DNA of 64,000 nt from Cryptomeria japonica (taxonomy: Eukaryota > Streptophyta > Pinopsida > Cupressales > Cupressaceae), in the NCBI RefSeq assembly GCF_030272615.1, contig NC_081412.1, positions 97,341,796 to 97,405,795 of the forward strand, in the 5' to 3' direction. The notes beneath the pieces are model-generated. The model made no database searches. It worked only from the letters and a program-made list of their open reading frames with translations, and had not been told where the DNA came from. Position 1 is the first letter of the stretch; each line of letters starts with the position of its first letter. The translations under genes were made by a program, and so were the position numbers. This document shows, piece by piece, positions 32,546 through 42,458 of this stretch.

Positions 32546-35500
32546 ATGGCTTCCGCATCTCATACCAGTTTAAGCACATCCATTGAGTCAGAAAATTTCA
32601 CTCAGAGGAAGTCCAAGTATAATGCTTTGTCACAAGTCCCATCTGGAGTCATAGTCGAAGAAGGAATTTCAAACTATATTGATTGCAAGATAGAAGACCT
32701 AGGGTCCTTAGCCATTCATACTCAATTAGGTCTATTTTGCGGTAAGGACAAAAGGATCAAACCGGAATTCAGTATCTTAGAGAAGAAGAAACTCCATAAT
32801 GCGATGTATTTTCTAGAAGATTTCATAGAGGATCACATCAGAATCATCCTGAGCAGAGTCCATGGTGACAAGATGTACCTGGAGAGAACGCATGATATCA
32901 CGCCTGAGGCAATTCATGCAGTCACTGGTTTCTGCAGCAGAGGGGAAGTACTAGCCCTGAGAACGGTAAGCAAAACTGAAATGACCAAGCTCACCAGTTC
33001 GACAAGTGATTGATGAGGTATGACAGTTAATCCTATCAAGGATGAACTAGTAAAATACGCTTGCATGGTGATAGGCTACAGGACATTCTCAGCCAGTAGG
33101 ATTAATTTTGTATCTGCTGCAGTGGTAAATGCCGCTTACCAGATGATTATAAAGGATAAATCATTTGACTTATGCACCGGTATGCAAAGGCAACTCCTGT
33201 TAAATCTCAAGGCAATAAAAAAGGACAATTTATTGAGATTTAAATTTGGACAACTACTGGTAGGATTGTTTTTCTATTTCCAAGGCTACTTTCTAGGTGT
33301 AGGAGATGTCTAGTGGTCCCCTGACCAACCGGTAACCAAGTAGATAAAGGAAAGTGTGCAAGCCATTGGAACCGGCTACCCTGAGATCCTGAACAAATAC
33401 TTTGATGAGTTCAGAAGAAAAATGAGTCAAAGGATGCGAATCTCAGGTGACATAGTGAAGAAGTATGAAGACGACATCTATTTCACTATTCAAGTGGACA
33501 AATGTCTAATGGAGGCTGTTGAGCCTAGAATGGAGGAAGTGGAGCCTATGGGCTATGAAGTCATGTATGACATGCTGGAAGGGTATGCTTCAACCGTTAT
33601 TGCCTTGCCTCTTGATCCAAAGGCGAAGCAAACCGGAACCTACTTGGAGAGGATAGCACCGGTTGAAGAACCATCAGTGAAGAAGGGAAAAGAATCGACG
33701 ACTAAGAAAGCTAAGACAGTGCCTGCGGCATCAGCACCAGCTACCACTGAGACTCCAAGAGTGACCAAGCGGTCAGCGGCAAAGAAGAAACCGGAGGTAA
33801 CACCGGCAAAAGTCTTCGAAAGAAAGAGGAAGACTAAGGCAAATGAACCAGACTCCTAAGAAACTGAGTCTGATGAACAGCCAAAGAAGGCTAGACAGAC
33901 CAAGAGGGTGAAGAAGAATGAACCGGCAACATCCGCACCGGTAAATATAGATATCTCTTCTTACAAACCTTTGACACATTGTCAAAGAATAGTAAAGAAT
34001 ATTAGGAGAAAGTTACTTCATGATTTAATTGATTATTATGATGATTTCAATAGTGAGGAAAAAGATGAAGTACTACAGGAGATTATTCTTTATTTATGTA
34101 GAAATGACCTGTCACTATTAGAGATTAAATCCCAGACACTGGATTCATTGTATAAAGCATTGGATAATAAATGGCGCATTGCCATTGAAAAAGAACAAGA
34201 GATTAGGTAGAAAGTGTTTGCACATTACTTCCTCAAGCTCTCAAATTCAGAATTATTTGATGTATTAGATCAAAATAAAGGTCTCTTCTTCACAAGGAGA
34301 AGAAGACTCTGGTTGTTGGAAGGGAGAGTTGATGATGTAGAAAAGGATACACATCAACACATGGCCCATGCTATTAGTTCACACAAAGCTCGAATGGCCA
34401 ATCTCCAAGCGGAAAAGGAACCGGTTATTTCCAAACTGGATGAAGTTTTTGATGAAGAAGGAAACATGGTGAAGGAACCAATCGACACCATAGATGTCAA
34501 TGCCCTAGATACAGAAGATATCACTCAGGATATACCATCTGAGGGAACTGAATAGGGGCAACAGGCCAATCAGGGTGGTGAACAAGCTGTGGACACACAA
34601 CAAGCAGCAAAAGACAAAGAAGAAGAGAAAAAGAAGAAGGATGAAGATGAGAAACAGAGAAAGGAGGAAGAGAAAAAGAAAGAGGAAGAGGAGAAAAGAA
34701 AAGATGAAGAGGAAAAGAAGCAAGAAGAAGAAAGGAAAAAGAAAGAAGAAGAGGATAAGGAAGAAAACAGGAAAAAGAAAGAAGAAGAGGACAAGGAAGA
34801 AAGGAGGAAGAAGGAAGAAGAAGAAAAGAAGAAGGAAGAGGAAGAAAAGAAGAAAAAGGAAGAGGAAGAGAAGCAGAAGAGGGAAGAAGAAGAAAAGGAA
34901 GAGCAAAAGTGGAGAGAAGAGGAGAAGAAAAAGGCAAAAGAAGACAAGGAAGAAAAGAAGAGAAGAGAAGGCGAAAAGAAGAAAGCTGAAGAAGCCAAGG
35001 AACGTGAAGCGACAGAATGCTCTCAGGTGGAGACTCTGAAGGCAACCGGAAGTCAACCCTCACCGGTTGATCTCTCTAGTCTTATTGACCTCCAATATGC
35101 AAGCGAGTCAGAACTTATGTAGAGCATCAAGGTTACTCAAAAGCGCCTTGAGATCATCCATAGGAAAAAGGAACAAGACATCATTCAGGCAGCTGTAGAC
35201 ACACTCATCGGTTTAATCCCCGGTACTAATCTTCCTGACACTGATTCATCACTTGGACAACTCAAACTTCTATGTACTATAGTGGATGATAAGGTGCAGA
35301 GCCTAGAAGAAGCAGCTGAGGCCAATGTAAAGAAAGAGAACCAAAAGGGTCTTAATGTTGCTCTGGTGAAGAAACTGAATGAGCTTAGGACTGAACTGTC
35401 AAAGGATCAAAAGGACATAAGGAGCGCTTTGGATGAGGGAAACTTGCTACTCAGCAAAATATGTCAACCTCATCTATTTTGTGATGATGTGCTAGCTAAG

Positions 35501-35893
35501 AAGCAATAGCTTCAAACAGACTTACAGTCCTACTTAAGCACATTCAAGACTCCTTACGACTCCTTTGTGGCATATGGGCAAACCGTTCACTGGTTCCAGA
35601 TCCAGTCAGCCAAGATAGAGCAAGAGCTTAGCACAAGATCTAGGGATTTGCAGGAACTTCAACTGGTATTACTTCCACAACTGCAAATTCTTCAGAAATG
35701 CTATTTGAACCTGGAAGCACTGACAGTTATCCAAGAACTGAGCACAATAGATGCCATGGAGGAACAAGTATCACAAATGTAGACAGAGAAGGAAGTGGCA
35801 ACCTCCGTACTTGAGTCCTGGTCTCTTTCCATGAAACAATTTTTGCAGGACTACAAAGCGATTTTTGACAAATATTATTCATTATTGTCATAA
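32546..35893 (+). pseudogene. NAL-C ORF2: ~1,115-codon unknown protein, one frame with stops only
   Basis: No family recognised. The ATG at 32546 (MASASHTSLSTS) is preferred over 32531. One frame reaches TAA 35891 with ten internal stops (TGA 33011 and 33014; TAG 33311, 33341, 34208, 34553, 35120, 35507, 35780; TAA 33857) and no frameshift. Blocks in order: N-terminal module (YIDCKIEDLGSLAIHTQLGL, ILSRVHGDKMYLERTHDITP, AIHAVTGFCSRG); middle module (MQRQLLLNLKAIKKDNLLRF, MRISGDIVKKYEDDIYFTIQ, PMGYEVMYDMLEGYA); Lys/Ala/Pro linker; helical module (LIDYYDDFNSEEKDEVLQEI); Lys/Glu tract; SLGQLKLLC region; helical tail. The middle and later modules align with NAL-D and NAL-E. It takes the place of pol. 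Confidence 0.7.
34589..35040 (+). repeat. Purine-rich Lys/Glu coding tract in NAL-C ORF2
   Basis: About 450 bases are nearly all A and G, encoding KKKKDEDEKQRKEEEKKKEE-type repeats, probably a long charged helix. Because the tract has almost no T on this strand, long ORFs also appear in other frames and on the minus strand. Those are composition artefacts. Confidence 0.85.
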
Positions 35894-36238
35894 ACTCTTT
35901 TATATATATATGGAAACAGGTTTTTTCAGCAGTACTTTGTCATTGTTGGCAAAGGGGGAGAAGTACATGGTTTTAAAATTTTGATGGTCCTAAATTTGAA
36001 ATCTTGATATATCAGGGGGAGAAGTATATCAGAGGGAGAAGTATCTGTTTTTGACATTTGATATATGCTATGATATATATATGCTCTGAATGCACAATTG
36101 CTATACACTCTATTGATTAAGGGATAGTGTATATGCTTAGGGGGAGCAATTTTGTTAATGGCAAGTTTTTGTTGTAAAACACTTAGATGTCAAAATTTTA
36201 TTTTCCTAAGTGTTGCCATCAATGCCAAAGGGGGAGAT
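35894..36238 (+). promoter_or_regulatory. NAL-C 3' region with several polypurine tracts
   Basis: Purine tracts: GCAAAGGGGGAGAAG (about 35949-35963), CAGGGGGAGAAG (about 36013-36024), AGAGGGAGAAG (near 36031-36041), TTAGGGGGAGCAA (about 36138-36150) and AAAGGGGGAGAT (36227-36238). The last abuts the 3' LTR. No coding sequence. Confidence 0.8.
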
Positions 36239-37399
36239 TGTTGGCATTTTTGATGTTTATGTTGTGATTGTCACTGATGGACACACACTTGTATTGAGAT
36301 CCCCTTTATATGTATGAGCTCATGCTCAACCGGTATTTGTTCCAACCGGTATGTTGTACTCTAGTCTTTTGACTAGTGGTGATTTTGAAGAATGTGTTTC
36401 CCGGTCTGAAGCGGCATGTTGACCCCAAGCGGTTTGTAGATCACAAGCGGTACGAGGAAGCAAAGCAGCACAACACATTCTTACCAGTCTTCATTTTTGT
36501 CAAACCGGCAACTGGCATTTTGTATGAACCAGTAACACTCTGTGATGAGTTACCAACCGACATTTTGTGATGAGTTACCAATCCACCGATTGTTTGACGG
36601 TGCCGACACATTGACAGTGATTCTTGTGTCGTGTTACTGAGTATGTCTAGATTCATTGAACCTAGGAAATTTTAATGTAATCCTATTGGATCGACATGAA
36701 ATCAGATTCCTTTAAAAGGACATCATGTCTAGGGTTTTAAAGAGGTTGAAGGAGCTGCGAATAGGTTTTATGTTGAGCTAGGGTTTAAGGTGAAAGAGCA
36801 GAGTGATCTTATGATAGAAGATCGAATTGTAACTGAGAGTGAGATAGAGAAGACTGAAGTAATGCTGGAATGCATTAGCTGTGAGCAATACTGGATCTAA
36901 CCAAGTAGTTTGTGCTAGTAGATAGATCAAACACTTGTTGATTACTCACATCTTTGACAAGTTTGTAGCCCTTAACTGGGTAGGCCTCAAAGCCTTTGTA
37001 AAATCCTCTAACAAGGTGGTTCACACATGTGGATCTAAAATCCTCTAACAAGGTAGTCTTTAATCGGACTTATCTCCTAACAGAGATTGAGATTCCTAAC
37101 AGGATCTATTCTGGTGAAGAATATTGTAAGACCTTAACCGGTCTGGTTTCTATTCTGCAGATAGTGACTTGTGAGTTCCATCTCACCGTGGTTTTTCCCA
37201 GTTGGGTTTCCATGTCAAATATCTTGTGTTATGGTTGCATTGCTTTTGTGGGTGAATGGTTTATTCACATTTTGGTTTGTATGTGTGATAACCGGTTTGA
37301 TTGTCAGACTGCTTTACCGGTTTATCTCTAGACTGTGTAAGTGTTTTAGTGCAAAGATTTTTGGCATACTAATTCATCCCCCCCTCTTAGTATTCATCA
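36239..37399 (+). repeat. NAL-C 3' LTR
   Basis: 1,161 bp, the same length as the 5' LTR, differing mostly by transitions. It ends TTCATCA before the TSD GTTAC. Confidence 0.92.
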
Positions 37400-38575
37400 G
37401 TTACCAATGTTTACAGAGCAATTGCAACGCATGAGAAGAGGAGGGTTTGGTATGAGAGTTCAAATGTATTAGCTAGAAGTAGGGAGGACAATATTATTAT
37501 TGGAGGGGATTTCAATGCTACACTCAATGGTTTAGGAAAAGCAAGGTGGAAACAACTATTATACTAGGGTACAACAGGACTTTCAAGAATTTGTGAATAT
37601 CAACAAAATCAGGGATGTAGACTTCATGAAGGGTAAGTTTACTTGGACTAATAGGAGGAAGGGAGTCATAGCTATTATGGAAAAACTAGATAAATTTTTA
37701 TTGTTTGGAAATTGGGTGGAGAAGGGTGATCAGTGTGTGGCCTCTATTCTTCCTTTCAATGGTTCAAATCATTTTCCAATATAGATTGAATTCACTTCAA
37801 AAAATACATAGGAGGGTTCCCCTTCAGGTTTCAGAAAATATGGAGTAGGGATCCTGCACTATTAGATTTGATTAGACAATGGTGGGGAGAGGTGTGGGTA
37901 GGAAATCAGTCTAAGATGTTGCTATTCCATAAAAAAGATTACACACATAAAATGGAAATTGAAAGAGTGGAATAATCTACATTTCAAAAATATCTTTGTA
38001 GACAAAGATTGGATTGAAAAGGAGCTAAGAGCACTGAATGATATTGTCATAGAGAAAGGAATGTCAGAGGCAGAATTCATCAAGGAACAAAGTCTAAAAG
38101 CTCATCAGGTAGAGTGGATGGCAAGAGGAACAATTTTAGAGGCAAAATTCCAGAGAGGTGTGGCTCAAGGAAGGAGACCAAAACACTAAGTTCTTTCACA
38201 ATTCAGCTATGATCAATAGAAATAGAAATAGAATTTTTGAATTGACTAAGGAAGATGGGACAAAAATTCATTCAAGGGAGGAGATAAACTAGTAAGTGGT
38301 CAGGTTTTTGTATAATCTTTTGAATCAAGGAAACCCAACACTGGATTTAGATAGGGAAGAATTTTTAGACATCATCCCAAAGGTTATTTTGGATGAAGAA
38401 AACTTAGCACTTAGAGAACCAATAATTCTAGAAGAACTCAGGAAGGTCACCTACTCTTTGAACCTTGATAAATCTCCAGGACCAGATGGGTTTCCTGCCA
38501 ATTTTTACCAAATTTATTGGGATATCATAAAGGAGGTTCTTTTGGGGGCAGTGGAGGAATCCCAGTAGAAGGACA
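37400..38575 (+). pseudogene. LINE-2 ORF2: rest of the endonuclease and linker to RT
   Basis: Directly after NAL-C the reading resumes: TNVYRAIATHEKRRVW, NIIIGGDFNATLNGLGKARW (GDFN endonuclease motif), then FMKGKFTWTNRRKG, FPFNGSNHFPI (SDH-like end) and FPFRFQKIW. The linker has KEWNNLHFKNIF and FLYNLLNQGN; LDKSPGPDGFPANFYQIYW near 38466-38522 is the RT entry motif. Several frame changes and stops make this part non-functional. Confidence 0.85.
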
Positions 38576-39403
38576 GTGTTGGGGGATATTAATCACACTT
38601 TCATAGCCCTTATCTCGAAAAAGAAAGAAGCAACCAACATGGGGGATTTTAGACCAATAGCACTGTGTAATACAGTTTACAGGATCATTACAAAAATCAT
38701 AGACAAAGTCATATCTAAAGATCAAAGTGGATTTTCTCTAGGTAGGTCTATAGTAGAGGGGATTATTGTGTCTCATGAGGTTGTTCATACGGTAAGGAAA
38801 TTGAGAATTCCCTCCATGACAGTGAAGTTAGACATACTGAAAGCATATGATCTAGTAGAAAGGGATTTCTTGTTGAAAGTGCTCAAAAGATTTGGGTTTG
38901 ATAACAACTGGGTGGATTGGATTAATGGTTGTATTGGGGGTCCCAAATTCTCAATTCTTGTCAATGGAGTGGCTCAAGGTATTTTTGGAACTACCAAAAG
39001 AATAAGGCAGGGAGACCCCCTCTCACCATTCTTATTCATTATTATGATAGAGGCCCTAGGGAGGAGAATTTTTAAAGCTAGGTTGGAAGGGAGTTGGAAA
39101 GGGGTTGAGGTTACTCTAGATGTGGATCCCGTTACTCATCAACAATTTACTGATGACACTATCCTTTTTGGGGAAGCCTCTTGGGGAGAAGCAAGGGCAA
39201 TGATAAATTTTCTTGATAAATATAGTAAAGCATATGGCCAATCAATCAGCTGGAGGACATCAAAAGTTTTCTTCTTTAATGTGCAATTGGGAGGGATATC
39301 GCCAAGGTATTGGGCCTTAGAGTGGCTATTCTTTCAGGAAGATTCTTGGGTATGCCATTGTTTGGAGGGATCAACAAGAAGTGCTACTGGGGAAGTTGAT
39401 TGA
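38576..39403 (+). pseudogene. LINE-2 reverse transcriptase, open for 275 codons
   Basis: LINE RT palm: HTFIALISKKKEATNMGDFR, PIALCNTVYRIITKIIDKVI, DQSGFSLGRSIVEG, VKLDILKAYDLVERDFLL (catalytic Asp; usual AYDRV), RQGDPLSPFLFIIMIEAL, and the active site QQFTDDTILFGEA (family F-A-D-D; here F-T-D-D). The usual VPKV segment just upstream is damaged. Both catalytic Asp of the FxDD box are present. It lies in one frame; the next part continues in another. Confidence 0.9.
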
Positions 39404-40740
39404 GAATTACAAACTCAAAATGGAGTCTTGGAAAGGGAAATTGCTGTCATTGGTAGGGAAGATTTTGATGGTAAAGGCAGTCCTTTCTGCAATCCCCGTA
39501 TACTTGATGTCCTGTCTGAAACTCCCGACTTTAGTGGAGGAAAGTCTCAATCAGGTCATGAGGAGTTTTTTTTGGAGTGGGCCTCAAGAGGAGGAAAGAT
39601 AGCCACTGTTAGCCTAGGATAAAGTATGTAAGCTTGTGAAGGCAGGTGATGCGAGTATCAGACAGTTGAAGACTATGACATATGCAATGGGGGCCAAATT
39701 GGCTTGGATGATGATCCTGTGTGATTTCAAATAGGGATGGATTCTAAGGAAGAAATATTTGAATATAGAGGATCCAGTCAATATTGTCAAAATCAGGGAT
39801 CCTCGAAGAGGGTCTGCTATTTGGAATTTTGTGTGTGACAACAAAAGAATCATCTTTAAATATGCAACCTAGGAAGTACATAATGGGAATCAAGCCTATT
39901 TTTGGGAGGATTCATGGGATGGCCATCCAAAACTCAGTGAGAACCCTAATCTGGAGGAGATCAGGAGGCAATCGTCTAGAGTATGGGGCAAAGAAATCCT
40001 AAATATGGGAGGTTGGTCAAATTGGATGGTGTGGATAGATGGCAGTGGAATTATCCGAGTGAGATGGATGCCCCCTAGATTCAAAAGGATATCCTAGTTG
40101 ATATTCTTCAGAGTAGGCCTATCCCTACCTCAGGAGATGAGGATAAACTTCAGTGGTGTGCTGCTATCAATGGTGAGTAAAAATTAAAACTGGGATACAA
40201 GATTATGGAAGAGGCAAGTTTAATAAATAATTGGCTCACCAAGCTATTATGGGGAAGAGATGTTTTACCTAAGGAAAGAGTTTTTGTGTGGCTAGCTATT
40301 CAGAAAAAAGATTCTCACTCAAGATAGATTAGAAAAACTTGGTTTCACTAGGCCTAGTTGGTGAATTTTGTGCAAAAATAGTGAGGATGAGGACCACCTT
40401 GTTTGGAAATGCCCATATGGGAGATTTTGTTGGATGCAAATAATGTCAAAGATGAATTGGCAGACTGCGAAATCTTGTAGCCTACAAGATTGGTTTATGG
40501 CATGGCCTGGCAGGGTGTATAAAGGTACGTTCAATAGTATTTGGTTGGTATCCTCTTCCATCATTGTGTAGGAGGTGTGAAATGAGAGGAACTAGAGGAT
40601 TTTTCAAGACTCATCAATACCGAGGGAGGCCTTGGTAGGGAAAATATTAAAATCTATAGTGGAAGTAGTTAACGAGGCAACCAAAAGAAATTACAAACAT
40701 TCTAGTACCTTTTCCAATTAGGACAATGAGATGATGAAAA
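39404..40740 (+). pseudogene. LINE-2 RT thumb/connection and zf-RVT region
   Basis: Further LINE ORF2 pieces in shifting frames: MESWKGKLLSLVGKILMVKA, LSAIPVYLMSCLKLP and MRSFFWSG at 39420-39590 (typical post-RT region), then LAWMMILCDF-like and MGGWSNWMVWIDG-like fragments. CKNSEDEDHLVWKCPYGRFC near 40368-40430 is the zf-RVT Cys/His motif. Many stops. Confidence 0.8.
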
Positions 40741-40817
40741 GGTTCTCGGGGCCAAGTGTCCCTTCAGGAGTTGGTGAGGGAGTTGCAAATGATTGAAAGG
40801 ATATTAGAAAAAATAAT

Positions 40818-41240
40818 GTGTGGATTTCCCTTGAAAAGGGTTGGGTTAAAGCCAATTTCGATGGAGCCTCACATGGTAATATGGGTTTGTCGGGGATTGC
40901 TTGTGTTTTGAGGGATGAGTCAAGGATGAAAATTGGGAAAGTAGCTGAACACATTGGGATGGCCACTAATAATGAGACTAAGATTCAGGTAGCCATGCGA
41001 GCCTTGGAACTAGGTGTGCAGATGGGAATAAAATGTTTGCATTTGGAGGGAGATTTGTTGTTGGTGATTAACACCATAAGGAAAAGTGAAACTCCTAATT
41101 GGAAGCTTCATAGATGGTTGGACCCAATAGCAAGGCTTTTGAACAGATTTAGCAAGTACAATTTGAGTCACATATATCTAGAAGGCAACACTGAGGCGGA
41201 TGGTTTAGCCAAATTGGCACTAATAAGATCGAATGTCTAG
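40818..41240 (+). pseudogene. LINE-2 RNase H domain (RVT_3 type), uninterrupted
   Basis: About 135 codons without a stop: KGWVKANFDGASHGNMGLSG (first Asp), CVLRDESRM, NNETKIQVAMRALELGVQMG (Glu), LHLEGDLLLVINTI (Asp) and IYLEGNTEADGLAKLAL (last Asp). All four acidic positions expected for plant-type LINE RNase H are seen. This domain would degrade the RNA strand during copying. It is the carboxy end of ORF2; TAG at 41238 ends it. It is listed as a pseudogene because the rest of ORF2 is broken. Confidence 0.88.
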
Positions 41241-41434
41241 ACATTCTCAAGTGATGAGTTCAACATAAGGTGTCAATCTATAATTTTAAGAGTCGAGGAT
41301 GATGAGTTGGCAATTGGCACGCGCTGCAACTGTTGGAAGGTGGCAATGGGACATAGTGGATGGGACGATCAAGTGGGTGAGACTGACAACAATTAAAATT
41401 AAAAATATTTGATGGATGGTGGCAGATTTATATG
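41241..41434 (+). other. LINE-2 sequence between RNase H and NAL-D
   Basis: Untranslated LINE-2 sequence ending with ATATG (41430-41434), the left TSD of NAL-D. Continues at 46331. Confidence 0.7.
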
Positions 41435-42385
41435 TGTTGGCATATGGACACTCCAATGAGACATTGTGTGTGATTGAAGGTTTTGTCATTGATGGCAACC
41501 TTGCAATCCTATGGCACTGGCAAGACATTATATCGGCAAAGCATTACTCAGGCAACCTTGCAATCCTATGGCACTGGCAAGACATTATACCGGCAAAGCA
41601 TTACTCAGGCAATCTTGCAATCCTATGGCACCGGCAAGACATTATACCAGCAAAGCATTACTCAAACAAGATAGTGCACCGGCATCAACAAGATCAATCT
41701 ACACCGGCACCGGCACAGAAGATGTACACCAGCATAGAAAAGAACATGTATACCGACATAGAGGCCGACAGGATTTTTGATATGTAACATTTTGTTTATT
41801 ATTGTAAGCCGACTTGGCAAATTGTAAAATGACTCTTGTATATAAAAGAGATCATTGTAGACATTTGTAGGATATGGATAGGAAAGCATAAATTAATTAT
41901 AAGGCAGACCTAATGTGCGAATTGTAGGTCAAGGGTATATGTAAAGAACAAAGCAAGAACCGGTACTAAATTTGGCATTGAAGATGCTATTGTAAAGCAG
42001 TACAGAATATTGGATTTGTGTAAATCCTCATTGTAAGTCAGTGTGACTTCTTATTGAGCAGTGAGCTCTAGGCAGTTGGCCTTCCTACATGTGCAGGCCC
42101 CTATTGTAAGTAATATTCTCTTATTGGCCAGTAAGTGAATATTGTGGGTCACAAATCCCACCGAGGTTTTTCCCACACTAGGTTTCCTCATTAAACATCT
42201 TGTGTTATGGTGTTCTTTTCATGTGGATGTTTTTGATTCTGTTATTTACATTAATTCTTGCATACTGGTATACTGTTACTTTATGTTCTGCATATTTAGT
42301 TTCAAGAAAATCTCATTACCGGTCAGATACTAATTCACCCCCCCCTCTCAGTATCTGTGGGAACCCTAACAATTGGTATCAGAGT
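41435..42385 (+). repeat. NAL-D 5' LTR and primer-binding site
   Basis: The LTR ends CCCTAACA at 42371. TTGGTATCAGAG follows from 42373; the primer site TGGTATCAGAGT starts at 42374 and differs from the iMet type in its last base. TGTATATAAAAGAG near 41838-41851 is a clear TATA box. Confidence 0.9.
41494..41664 (+). repeat. 57-bp unit triplicated in the NAL-D LTR (also 45448-45618)
   Basis: Three copies of a 57-bp unit starting GGCAACCTTGCAATCCTATG and ending AAGCATTACTCA. NAL-B has a single copy, so the expansion happened in the NAL-D lineage before this insertion. Confidence 0.93.
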
Positions 42386-42458
42386 TTGGTCCTTTATTTT
42401 CAGAAGCCTAACAGCTTGAGGAAGATCTTGACACAGGAAGATCTTGACACCGGTAAAG

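Larger units (their letters stand above)
29631..37399 (+). mobile_element. NAL-C: non-autonomous LTR element with Gag-like ORF1 and unknown ORF2
   Basis: The LTRs are 29631-30791 and 36239-37399, both 1,161 bp and about 3% different by eye, with an exact TSD GTTAC (29626-29630, 37400-37404). A primer site follows the 5' LTR and several polypurine tracts precede the 3' LTR. The 5.4-kb interior encodes a coiled-coil protein with four CCHC knuckles (ORF1) and a long second protein without a recognised fold (ORF2). There is no protease, integrase, RT or RNase H. LTR and tract sequences resemble the SIRE branch of Copia, as I know it, so pol would come from such a relative. Confidence 0.9.

Noticed and set aside
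34505-35063. Long minus-strand ORFs rich in Leu, Phe and Ser, and a second plus-frame ORF, over the purine tract
   Set aside because: They are mirror readings of an A/G-only stretch that encodes the Lys/Glu tract of NAL-C ORF2; composition alone keeps them open.
41494-41664. A coding repeat protein (open frames through the 57-bp units)
   Set aside because: 57 is a multiple of three, so any open unit stays open; it lies in LTR promoter sequence and the same unit is single in NAL-B.
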